Of a stretch of DNA of 37,918 nt, positions 16,932 through 23,957 are shown one piece after another (positions within the stretch are counted from its first letter, which is position 1; the number at the start of each line of letters is the position of its first letter). The stretch comes from Treponema sp. (lineage in GTDB: Bacteria; Spirochaetota; Spirochaetia; Treponematales; Treponemataceae): the NCBI GenBank assembly GCA_016296655.1, contig JAEDIW010000026.1, positions 1-37,918 on the forward strand, in the 5' to 3' direction. The position numbers and the translations under genes were made by a program. Below the pieces are notes generated by a model. The model was not told where the DNA came from, did not search any database, and saw nothing but the letters and a program-made list of their open reading frames with translations.

Positions 16932-17552
16932 TTACTTTCCTTCGGTTGCAGCCGCTTTCATGATTGCTGCTGTCCGCGGATTAAGATAAGCCGAGAACAG
17001 ATCCGAAACTGCTTCAGCAGAATAGTCATAATAAGCCTGGCCATTATTGATTCCAATTCTGAAACCTGCAGAAAGTGTTTTATCAGCCTTCAATTCAAGA
17101 CCTTTTGCAATTTCTGCCTTCAATGCAGCTCTTAGACCAGTTTCAAGCTCTTTCAAAGATTTTTCATTTAAGAGAACAGAAACATCTTTTGCATCATTAT
17201 TTGCACCCCAAGCCTTTACTGTTTCTGGTATAAGCCTAAGGAGAAGATCGTTTGAATACGCAGCAGCGGTTTCAGCCTGAACAATTGCCGAAAGTTCAGA
17301 GGTAATGCTATCTCTGAAAGAAATGATCAAGTTACGACCAGCCTGTTTTATTGCATCTTCACTCGCCTTTTCCATCCGTTCCGTTTCCGCTTTTGCATTT
17401 TTAATGATTTTTTCAGCCTGGGCCTGTGCATCTGAAACAATCTTTTTTGCATTTTCCTCTGCTTCAGAAATAATTTCTTCTGCAGAAGTTTTTGCAGCAG
17501 TAACGCCGTCCTTTTTGATTTTGTCAATCAATTCCTGTAATTGAACGTCCAT
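16932..17552 (-). CDS. atpE: V-type ATPase subunit E (peripheral stalk)
   Basis: 206-aa peripheral-stalk subunit that links the catalytic head to subunit I. Residues about 1-95 form a long Ala/Glu/Lys-rich helix (ISEAEENAKKIVSDAQAQAEKI), which in other systems pairs with subunit G. The C-terminal globular part starts near 100 (RLIPETVKAWG) and ends with ADKTLSAGFRIGINNGQAYYDYS, the family hallmark before the last helix. It is the first gene of the operon, with GAGAGG before ATG. No subunit G is seen, so E may self-pair or use a partner coded elsewhere. Confidence 0.92.
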   Translation of the reverse strand: MDVQLQELIDKIKKDGVTAAKTSAEEIISEAEENAKKIVSDAQAQAEKIIKNAKAETERMEKASEDAIKQAGRNLIISFRDSITSELSAIVQAETAAAYSNDLLLRLIPETVKAWGANNDAKDVSVLLNEKSLKELETGLRAALKAEIAKGLELKADKTLSAGFRIGINNGQAYYDYSAEAVSDLFSAYLNPRTAAIMKAAATEGK

Positions 17553-17694
17553 TAAAACCTCTCTTATTTATTTAAACCACTTTTTAGTTCAAAAAATAAA
17601 CTAATAAAATCTTCGGCTGCCCCAAAATTGCAATCCTCAGAATCAGCCTTTAACATTGTTTTGAATACTTTCGTTTCTTCAACACAACTTTCAA

Positions 17695-17706
17695 TCTAAA
17701 ATTATA
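17695..17706 (-). promoter_or_regulatory. Probable -10 box of the V-ATPase operon in a 310-nt gap
   Basis: The gap 17553-17862 between atpE and galM carries no gene. On the minus strand a perfect TATAAT reads at 17706-17701, about 150 nt before atpE; the -35 position holds only a T-rich stretch (TTTCTT at 17 nt), so the promoter is weakly defined. The leader would be about 140 nt. The rest of the gap is AT-rich and holds no strong hairpin; galM has no clear terminator there apart from a weak AACAAA/TTTGTT pairing near 17821-17845. Confidence 0.35.
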
Positions 17707-17862
17707 CACCGCATTTTCTCAAAAAGAAACAATATGGCAAATCATTTTACAATTTATTATTAAATTTATAAAAAAATCTGCACAATGGGAAATAATTTTC
17801 TGTTATTATCATGCAATCACAACAAACTTACATTCAATTTTGTTACAAGTTAATCAATGCAG

Positions 17863-18915
17863 CTAAAAGATAAACTCATAAACAGTCAGAGCTTTGTATT
17901 TTTCTCCAGGTGTCAGAATGCAGGACGGAAATTCCTTTTTATTTGGAGTATCTGGGAAACACTGGGTTTCAAGACAGAAAGCCTCATGCTTATTATAGCG
18001 CATGCCATTACGACCAAGTTCATTATCCAAAAAGTTTCCTGTATATAACTGAATACCTATCTGATCTGAATAAACTCTCATAGCCCTGCCAGAAACCGGC
18101 TCACGAACCTCTGCGACCTGTTTTAAATCACCGTCAAAGGCATTTTCAATTTCTTCTGAATAAGATTCCGTTACATAACAATGATCGTATCCAGGCGCAA
18201 CTTTTGCAATATCTTTTCCGATTGGTTTTGGCTGACGGAAATCAAATGGAGTGCCTTCAACACTAATCATCTTGCCAGTAGGAATAAGAGCTTTATTTAC
18301 TTCAAGATATGCAGGACAGTTCAACTGAAGAATATGCTCATTGATTGAACCTCGACCTGCAAGATTAAAATAAGAATGATTTGTAAGACTGATTGGAGTT
18401 GCCTTATCTGTTGAAGCTTTATATTTCAATGCAATCTGATTATCTTTATTCAAAGTGTAAGTAAGCTCAATTTTTACATTTCCAGGAAATCCCTGTTCCA
18501 TGTCATGGCTTACATGGGTAAAACATACACCCAAACCGTTCTTTGTAGAAACCATCTTAGAATTCCAGAGTTTCTTTTCATAGCGGTCAAATCCTCCATG
18601 CAAAGAATCTTTAGTTCCAGAATTTACATCAAGCAGGTACTCTTTTCCTTCAAGTTCAAATTTTGCATTACCAATTCGGTTTGCAAAACGCCCTACAACA
18701 GCCCCAAAAGATGAAGTTCCTTCAGCATAGCCTGTAAGCGTTGAATAGCCAAGTACAACATCAGTTTTGCCACCCTTTCCGTCAGGAACAAGGATGCTGG
18801 TTATTGCACATCCAAAATCTGTTACAGAAAAAGACATTTCATCATTTGAAACAGTATAAATGGAAGCAACACTGCCATCAGAAAGTGTACCAAATACCTC
18901 TTTTTTTATTTCCAT
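17863..18915 (-). CDS. galM: Aldose 1-epimerase (galactose mutarotase)
   Basis: 350-aa cytosolic enzyme that interconverts alpha and beta anomers of glucose and galactose. The family pattern is complete: GAVVGRFANRIGNAKFEL, the substrate-binding SLHGG with His106, TNHSYFNLAG with the catalytic His180 and, near the end, CLETQCFPDTPN with the catalytic Glu. ATG 18915 is preferred because AAGGAG lies 11 nt upstream; an in-frame TTG at 18924 is only 2 nt from that site. The gene stands alone between two intergenic regions and has no link to the flagellar or ATPase genes. No signal peptide, unlike some periplasmic GalM forms. Confidence 0.95.
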   Translation of the reverse strand: MEIKKEVFGTLSDGSVASIYTVSNDEMSFSVTDFGCAITSILVPDGKGGKTDVVLGYSTLTGYAEGTSSFGAVVGRFANRIGNAKFELEGKEYLLDVNSGTKDSLHGGFDRYEKKLWNSKMVSTKNGLGVCFTHVSHDMEQGFPGNVKIELTYTLNKDNQIALKYKASTDKATPISLTNHSYFNLAGRGSINEHILQLNCPAYLEVNKALIPTGKMISVEGTPFDFRQPKPIGKDIAKVAPGYDHCYVTESYSEEIENAFDGDLKQVAEVREPVSGRAMRVYSDQIGIQLYTGNFLDNELGRNGMRYNKHEAFCLETQCFPDTPNKKEFPSCILTPGEKYKALTVYEFIF

Positions 18916-18961
18916 AATTTTCAAAACTCCTTCTTTTCATTCAATTTCAATATTTTTGTAA

Positions 18962-18997
18962 GGAATCTGCAAAAGGACAGAGCTTTTCGCAGAATCC
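18962..18997 (-). terminator. Strong hairpin after the 229-aa gene, without a T run
   Basis: 18962-18970 pairs with 18989-18997 (8 of 9), continuing with AAAAG (18971-18975) against CTTTT (18983-18987) and a 7-nt loop. On the minus strand it starts 5 nt after the stop of the 229-aa gene and is followed by TTACAAAAATATTG rather than a U tract. It may act as a 3'-end stabiliser or a factor-dependent stop, and it precedes galM. Confidence 0.5.
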
Positions 18998-19002
18998 AGA
19001 AT

Positions 19003-19692
19003 TCATTCATTCATGTCTAATGCAAACTGAACTTCAGTTACAGATCGTGATAAAGAAGCTGCAATTTCTTCAACAGTTTCTCCACGAAGGTAACGTTCAT
19101 TTACTTCTGCATTAAAACTTTTTTTCAACGTAATAGGATTATCAGTTATGTGTACATTATTTCCCAAAACAGGAACTTCTTTAAAGGAATTTCCGTCTTC
19201 CGATACGTTTACAGCCTGAATTCCAAAAGGTTGGCTACGTTCGTCTCTAAACAAATTCTGCTGTCCATTTTTTTCTAAGGCTGACTGAGTAAGCTCAAAA
19301 GCAGAATCTGAAGTAATCTTCTGCTGATTCTGCATAGAATTTTTTCTGTAAGCTTCAACCTTAAACTGAGGAACGGTATTTTTTGAATGTACAGTTTTTT
19401 CAATCTTTGACTTATAGGCGGAAATTGCATTAGATTTTTCAATTTCAGACTTCAGCAAGGAAACATGAGAATCCGCCTGCGCAATTATAGATTTTAAATC
19501 CGAGATTCTAGCCTCGATAAGAGTAATATTCCTTTCCGCATTTCGATTCACTTCAACAATCATTCGGTTTAACTCATTGCGGGTTTTTTCTATTACATCA
19601 TCTGTAGAAAAAAGTTTTTTAAATTTTTTGAAAAGCAGTCCCCACAGCAAAAGATTTATCAAACAAAGCGTAAAAACAATAATGCCTGCCAC
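19003..19692 (-). CDS. Membrane-anchored coiled-coil protein with C-terminal helix-turn-helix-like end (unknown)
   Basis: 229 aa. An N-terminal membrane anchor (GIIVFTLCLINLLLWGLLF) is followed by a coiled coil of about 35-95 (RNELNRMIVEVNRNAERN, then ISDLKSIIAQADSHVSLL), a low-complexity Gln/Ser linker, and a C-terminal segment RYLRGETVEEIAASLSRSVTEVQFALDMNE. That last segment resembles the short helix-turn-helix end of DUF2802-type proteins found near flagellar and chemotaxis genes in other bacteria. The function is unknown. It lies 4 nt after the 110-aa gene, forming a two-gene unit next to the flagellar operon; the downstream hairpin closes the unit. A regulatory or cell-pole scaffold role is possible, with no direct support. 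Confidence 0.75.
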   Translation of the reverse strand: MAGIIVFTLCLINLLLWGLLFKKFKKLFSTDDVIEKTRNELNRMIVEVNRNAERNITLIEARISDLKSIIAQADSHVSLLKSEIEKSNAISAYKSKIEKTVHSKNTVPQFKVEAYRKNSMQNQQKITSDSAFELTQSALEKNGQQNLFRDERSQPFGIQAVNVSEDGNSFKEVPVLGNNVHITDNPITLKKSFNAEVNERYLRGETVEEIAASLSRSVTEVQFALDMNE

Positions 19693-19696
19693 AAAA

Positions 19697-20029
19697 TCAC
19701 CTCGTAATATCTATATGCTGCCCCAAATAGGATTCACGAATCTCAACTTCTTTACTTTTTTCAGAATTTTCTTCACTTTCCTGCTTTTTACGGGAATTTC
19801 CAGATAAATTCTGTTGAGAAGATGTTCCTTCATCCTTTATGACAGATGTTTTTGATTCCTGAGATGCAGCTTTTTGCACTGCAGAAACCTGCTCCGAAGC
19901 CTGTTGAATTTCTCTTGTATGCTGCATCGCATTTGTCAACTCGGCACCTTTCTGCTGCTGAGATGCAATCTTCGACACATTAGAAATTTGAGAATACATA
20001 ATCTGAAGGTCAATCGGCTGGATTCCCAT
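19697..20029 (-). CDS. Small Gln/Ser-rich coiled-coil protein, unknown function
   Basis: 110 aa starting MGIQPIDLQIMYSQISNVSK; the first 25 residues are amphipathic and the remainder is rich in Gln, Ser, Glu and Lys, with heptad-like runs (AMQHTREIQQASEQVSAVQKAA) and a charged, probably disordered tail ending GQHIDITR. No signal peptide or membrane span. ATG 20029 is preferred over an in-frame TTG at 20035 because TTAGG lies about 10 nt upstream. It is the first gene of the unit with its own promoter and 5' hairpin. Conservation next to fapA in other treponemes would support it; this cannot be tested here. Confidence 0.65.
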   Translation of the reverse strand: MGIQPIDLQIMYSQISNVSKIASQQQKGAELTNAMQHTREIQQASEQVSAVQKAASQESKTSVIKDEGTSSQQNLSGNSRKKQESEENSEKSKEVEIRESYLGQHIDITR

Positions 20030-20045
20030 AAACAAAACCTAAGAA

Positions 20046-20082
20046 AACACTGAATAAATTCCATTGAATTTTTTTCAGTGTT
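20046..20082 (-). promoter_or_regulatory. 5'-leader hairpin before the 110-aa gene
   Basis: Almost perfect 37-nt hairpin: 20046-20054 with 20074-20082 (AACACTGAA/TTCAGTGTT) and 20056-20061 with 20066-20071 (AAATTC/GAATTT), with a 4-nt loop and only a 1x2 internal loop. It begins about 6 nt after the predicted start point and ends 16 nt before ATG 20029, so it would cap the transcript and border the ribosome site. Transcript stabilisation or translational control are both possible; it lacks a clean U tract for termination. Confidence 0.6.
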
Positions 20083-20094
20083 AACCTTGAATGT

Positions 20095-20123
20095 AGTATA
20101 TATTCAAATATTCTAAATGTCGA
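20095..20123 (-). promoter_or_regulatory. Sigma70-like promoter for the 110-aa/229-aa unit
   Basis: On the minus strand TCGACA (20123-20118, 5 of 6 to -35), a 17-nt spacer and TATACT (20100-20095, 5 of 6 to -10). The start would be near 20088, just before the leader hairpin. It separates the two unknown genes from the flagellar operon. Confidence 0.55.
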
Positions 20124-20178
20124 GTTTTTTACCTCAGTTTTTTTACCCCGAATTTCAGGCAAAAGCAGACTAAAGCCG

Positions 20179-20203
20179 AAAAAAAACTCAGCCTGAAAAG
20201 CTG
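20179..20203 (-). terminator. Weak intrinsic terminator after fapA
   Basis: On the minus strand CAGC-ttttcag-GCTG (20203-20189) followed by AG and eight T (20186-20179). The 4-bp stem is short, so termination may be partial. It lies about 30 nt past the fapA stop and before the next promoter, where the flagellar operon should end. A wider inverted repeat, TTTCAGGC/GCCTGAAA (20153-20160 and 20191-20198), overlaps it. Confidence 0.4.
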
Positions 20204-20234
20204 TTTCACCACGCAACTAAAACTAGAGAAAAAA

Positions 20235-22196
20235 TCAAGAATAGCCTTCAGGTCCTTTTATATCATCAACAACAGGAGGTTCATATTTTCCGCGTTTGAC
20301 AAGAGTTTTTTCATAAAAGAATGTAACATTCTTAATATTTTCACGAACTTCATCGCAGGCATCACGAACATATACTTTTACACCAGCATAAACAGTTCCT
20401 TCTGCCTTAACTTTTCCCATAACTTTCAGTTCTCTAAGGCGAGTTTGAATCTCTTGAATTTCAGTTGAATATTCTTCTGACTGCTTCGTAATTTCTTCAT
20501 ATTTATCTTTGAGTTTTTTAAGATTTTCCTCTTTTTCCTTGGGCAAAGTGCGCCGAATTTTTTTCTGATTTTCCAGAGTTGCAATATCAAGTTCAACTTC
20601 TTCAAGCTCTTTTATAAGCAATGTTTGCATTCCCTGAAGCTCTTCCAAACGATGCTTGGCTTTGGGGTCAAACCCTACTTCAAGAATTGTTTCCGTACCA
20701 CCTGGAGAACCTATATTTCTTGCACAGATTTCTTCTGTTGCAAAAAGATGACCGCCAGTAAGCTGCGCTTTTTTACCCTGCAAAATAATACGTTTCATAG
20801 CAGTAACATGAGAATTCATTATACTGTCTGAAACCATAATATATTCAGCAGCTTCAACTTTTGTAGACTGTATGAATTTTGCCCATAAAGAACCGCCAGT
20901 AACAATAGTTCCTTCATCATGCCCAAAAATACCTTGAGAAACAACAATGTCGCCTTCAGCTTCTATATTACTGTTTCCTACAGTTCCTAAAATCTCAATA
21001 TTTCCAGAAGCCTTTACATCAAAGCCGTCATCAACATTACCTTTTACAATTACAGTACCAAGGAAAGTAATGTTTCCAGTCTTTATATTAACGCCTTCAA
21101 GTTCAAGAATAGGCTCAACATGTATCTTGTCGTTTACAAGCAGAACCTGACCGTTAATATCAGCTATAATCGTACATCCGTCTGAATCAACAGAAACATT
21201 CTTTCCCAACGGGAAATTTATATCCTTACCTTTTTTAGCTTCAAGATACCGGCCAAAAAGAGTTTTTCCAGATTTTCCAGGTTCGGCAAGCATTTTTTGA
21301 GCCAGTGGCTGACCTGCCACAACATTCTGAATTCTATTCAATTCTTTAAAATTCATCTGTCCGTTAGCAGCTTCCTTTACACGAATTTTTGTAAGGTCTG
21401 TTTCAAACTGATAGGCTATATAAGCATCTCGACCATCAACTGGGAAAATTCCTGTCATTATTTCATATTCCTGATCATAAACAGGATTATCTACAAAATC
21501 TGAAATCCGCTTCTGGTCAAGAGGAATGTTAATGCCCTGTGTTGTAAGCACTCTTTCAATCAATTCTGGAGATACATCATAACCACCAACCGCAGGAGAT
21601 GTTGCAGTAAGTTTTGCATGCATGTCATCATTTGTAATTTCAACAACAGCAAGTGCATCACCTACAGGAGAATGTGTAAATTCTCCTATAACTACATATT
21701 TGTTATCAGAACCATTTTTTACCAGTTTTTTTACAAGATTTTCATCAAAAGAAACTGTATCAGAGCGGCGGATAGAAGCAATAACATCTTTTAACTCAAC
21801 AGGAACTCCATTTCCTTCTGGCAAAGTAACCTTTAAATTTATGCCGTCTGCAAAACGACGAACATAAAACATGCCATCCTTGTTTACAATTACATTTTCT
21901 TCATCAAGTTCCGACTGAATGTCAAGAACACCGCCGAGTTTTTTATTCTTCTGCAAAAGCGTGTCAGTTGTCTGATAAACACGAATTTTCCAGGGCTGTT
22001 TGGCAATTCCAAAAAATCCCCTGGAACCTCTTTCAACAACTTCGTATTGAAGGCTGGAAGTTTTCTGATCAAGCTGAATGGCTGCATCTGCCAATGCATC
22101 TTCCAGAGAATCGGCATTTACATCAACTGAATGCAGTTCCTTGTCGAGTTTCAGTTGAGCTTCCATATCCTTACGAATTGTATCAAGAGTAACCAT
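20235..22196 (-). CDS. fapA: FapA-family protein with N-terminal Jag-N domain (DUF342)
   Basis: 653 aa. Residues about 25-75 match a Jag-N domain (SLEDALADAAIQL, then GSRGFFGIAKQPWKIRVY), a small unit found in Jag/KhpB-type proteins. The rest is the FapA/DUF342 body: a mixed N-terminal part, a right-handed beta-helix of short repeats from about 350 to 510 (NITFLGTVIVKGNVDDGFDVKASGNIEILGTV, NIEAEGDIVVSQGIFG), a coiled coil of about 530-600 and a final beta segment VKAEGTVYAGVKVYVRD. FapA proteins act in polar localisation in Vibrio and are linked to flagellar placement. Its ATG overlaps the fliA stop and it is the last gene of the flagellar operon. A role in pole or motor positioning is inferred from family and context. 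Confidence 0.88.
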   Translation of the reverse strand: MVTLDTIRKDMEAQLKLDKELHSVDVNADSLEDALADAAIQLDQKTSSLQYEVVERGSRGFFGIAKQPWKIRVYQTTDTLLQKNKKLGGVLDIQSELDEENVIVNKDGMFYVRRFADGINLKVTLPEGNGVPVELKDVIASIRRSDTVSFDENLVKKLVKNGSDNKYVVIGEFTHSPVGDALAVVEITNDDMHAKLTATSPAVGGYDVSPELIERVLTTQGINIPLDQKRISDFVDNPVYDQEYEIMTGIFPVDGRDAYIAYQFETDLTKIRVKEAANGQMNFKELNRIQNVVAGQPLAQKMLAEPGKSGKTLFGRYLEAKKGKDINFPLGKNVSVDSDGCTIIADINGQVLLVNDKIHVEPILELEGVNIKTGNITFLGTVIVKGNVDDGFDVKASGNIEILGTVGNSNIEAEGDIVVSQGIFGHDEGTIVTGGSLWAKFIQSTKVEAAEYIMVSDSIMNSHVTAMKRIILQGKKAQLTGGHLFATEEICARNIGSPGGTETILEVGFDPKAKHRLEELQGMQTLLIKELEEVELDIATLENQKKIRRTLPKEKEENLKKLKDKYEEITKQSEEYSTEIQEIQTRLRELKVMGKVKAEGTVYAGVKVYVRDACDEVRENIKNVTFFYEKTLVKRGKYEPPVVDDIKGPEGYS

Positions 22197-22984
22197 TAAA
22201 AAATTCCTTTTTTGAAATTTGTCAGTTTTGCCCTAAGCCTTAAATTCGCCTTTGTGTGCAGCTGTGAAATTCTAGATTCACTTACTTCAAGAACCTGACC
22301 AATTTCTTTAAAAGTCAAATCTTCATGATAATACAACACAATGACCATTTTTTCTTTTTCAGGAAGTTCATTTATAGCCTGAATTATAACTTTTCTGATT
22401 TCTTCCCTCTCAACCTGAATATCAGGATTCAGGCTTGCTGGAGCTTCAATACTGTCTCCAATAGAAAGATTATCACTGTCATCAGAAGAATACCAGACAT
22501 CATTCAAGGAAAGCACGCTTGTTCCAGAAACCTTCATGACTTCCCGCTGATATTCATCTTCTGTCAATCCCATTTGAGAAGCAACTTCTGCATCTGTAAC
22601 AGTCCGGCCAAATTTTGCTTCAAGTTCAACAATTGTATCTTCAATTTCTCTAGCTTTTTGCCTGATTGAACGCGGAATCCAATCTAACTGACGAAGTTCG
22701 TCAAAAATCGCACCACGAATTCTTGTAACTGCATAAGTTTTAAATTTTACGTTTTTATCAGGCTCAAATTTGTTTATTGCATCAAGAAGACCAAACTGCC
22801 CGAAGCCGACCAAATCATCAAACTCAACGCTGCTTGGCATGCCTACAGACATTTTCCCAGCAACATATTTTACCAGCGGCATATACTGACGGATAAACTT
22901 ATCCCGCAAAGCTGGAGATTTTGTCTTTTTATATTCGAGCCAAAGTTCATCTTCTGTTTTCTGCTCGCCAAGAGTTTCTGCCAT
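22196..22984 (-). CDS. fliA: Flagellar RNA polymerase sigma factor (sigma28, WhiG/FliA type)
   Basis: 262 aa, directing RNA polymerase to late flagellar and chemotaxis promoters. Region 2 reads DLVGFGQFGLLDAINKFEPDKNVKFKTYAVTRIRGAIFDELRQLDWIPRSIRQKAREIE, typical of group 3 sigma factors. Region 3 is GRTVTDAEVASQMGLTEDEY, and region 4 INELPEKEKMVIVLYYHEDLTFKEIGQVLEVSESRISQLHTKA. There is no region 1.1, as expected. ATG 22984 is chosen because AAGGTG lies just upstream; the GTG at 22993 sits within that site. No FlgM anti-sigma gene is visible in the window. A sigma28-like promoter before flbD suggests the factor feeds back on its own operon (inference). Confidence 0.95.
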   Translation of the reverse strand: MAETLGEQKTEDELWLEYKKTKSPALRDKFIRQYMPLVKYVAGKMSVGMPSSVEFDDLVGFGQFGLLDAINKFEPDKNVKFKTYAVTRIRGAIFDELRQLDWIPRSIRQKAREIEDTIVELEAKFGRTVTDAEVASQMGLTEDEYQREVMKVSGTSVLSLNDVWYSSDDSDNLSIGDSIEAPASLNPDIQVEREEIRKVIIQAINELPEKEKMVIVLYYHEDLTFKEIGQVLEVSESRISQLHTKANLRLRAKLTNFKKGIF

Positions 22985-22995
22985 ATAACACACCT

Positions 22996-23838
22996 TTAAT
23001 TATCTTTAGCAATCGCTGTACTGATTGCCTTTGCTAGTAATTCTGTATTCTGTATATCAGGAATTGTCGATTCCCTGCCAGCTCCTCTTCTAACAGAAGC
23101 AGATGAAGCAAATTCTGTATCAAGAACCGTACCTGCTCCATTCTGACTGTCAATATCCACAAGTTCTGTTAAATCTGGCAATTCATCAAGTTCACCATTA
23201 GACGAACTGCTTTTTACAGGAACATCAGTCTTTGTTTCAACAGAATCGTTGCCTGCACCCGCAGCAGCTAAATCAGGAACAAAGCCTTCAAAGTTATTTT
23301 TTTCACCTGCTGAACCCTGACTTTCAACAGATGGTTCTTCCTGCAAAGGAACCTGAACCCGTGCATCAACAACAGGAGCTGTTCGTCCTCCACTTGCATC
23401 TGCTGATTTCTTTTCAGCTTCAGGAGCTGCTGCAGTTTCAACTGAAAATGAAACATTACCCGAAACATCACCATCTGGTGAATACTGTCCGTCCAAAGCT
23501 CCATTATATTTTTTTACGGTATTCGTAACTGCAAAAGACGGAGCGGTTTCATCTTCCGGCAAGGCTTCATCAGCAATTGTTATATCAACAGCATTAGCAG
23601 TCTTTGCAGGAGCTGATGGCATCTTTTCAGAAACAAAGGAAGAGCCTTCGCCTCCGGAAATATCCAGAAACTTTTCAGCCACATATCCAATGCCTAAGCC
23701 CAAGCCTCCAAAAATCAAACTAAAAAGCAATGCCCTAAGAAAAATGACAGAAATACCTGCACCGCTGAAAAAACCAGCAACACAAGAAAGAAAAAACCCC
23801 AGAACTGCTGCACTTGCAACTGGTTTTAGATTTTTCAT
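22996..23838 (-). CDS. Acidic membrane-anchored protein between flhG and fliA (unknown)
   Basis: About 280 aa. Two hydrophobic helices at the N-terminus (PVASAAVLGFFLSCVAGFF and ISVIFLRALLFSLIFGGLGL, about residues 7-50) are followed by a long acidic, Ala/Ser/Val-rich tail that looks disordered, with EGFVPDLAAAGAG and LDELPDLTELVDIDSQ as short possible binding motifs, and a final helix TELLAKAISTAIAKDN. I do not recognise a family. ATG 23838 is chosen since GGGAGG lies 4 nt upstream; ATG 23841 is too close. It sits inside the flagellar order just before fliA and is therefore likely motility-linked, perhaps anchoring FlhF/FlhG/FapA at the pole (speculative). Confidence 0.7.
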   Translation of the reverse strand: MKNLKPVASAAVLGFFLSCVAGFFSGAGISVIFLRALLFSLIFGGLGLGIGYVAEKFLDISGGEGSSFVSEKMPSAPAKTANAVDITIADEALPEDETAPSFAVTNTVKKYNGALDGQYSPDGDVSGNVSFSVETAAAPEAEKKSADASGGRTAPVVDARVQVPLQEEPSVESQGSAGEKNNFEGFVPDLAAAGAGNDSVETKTDVPVKSSSSNGELDELPDLTELVDIDSQNGAGTVLDTEFASSASVRRGAGRESTIPDIQNTELLAKAISTAIAKDN

Positions 23839-23881
23839 CATTCCTCCCACTTTCTTTTACTAAGTATACACTAAAATGCAG

Positions 23882-23922
23882 AAAAACACTAGTTTTCACT
23901 AATTTTTAAAGATTGAAAACTA
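23882..23922 (-). terminator. Hairpin with short T run between flhG and the membrane-protein gene
   Basis: On the minus strand TAGTTTTCA (23922-23914) pairs perfectly with TGAAAACTA (23898-23890), followed by GTG and TTTTT (23886-23882). It is AU-rich, so probably a partial terminator. Just past it a TATACT at 23868-23863 could be the -10 of an internal promoter, though no good -35 is present. The pair could set the level of fliA relative to the structural genes. Confidence 0.4.
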
Positions 23923-23957
23923 ATAAAAACGAATGAAATATTTTTTTCAAATCAGTC

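Noticed and set aside
16719..17135. 138-aa plus-strand open frame opposite atpE/DUF2764
   Set aside because: Antisense to conserved V-ATPase genes and no recognisable features.
17553..17862. Riboswitch or small RNA in the atpE-galM gap
   Set aside because: Only AT-rich sequence with weak pairings; no conserved RNA motif recognised.
20010..20216. 68-aa minus-strand open frame between fapA and the 110-aa gene
   Set aside because: It covers a terminator, a promoter and a hairpin, has no ribosome site and no protein-like pattern.
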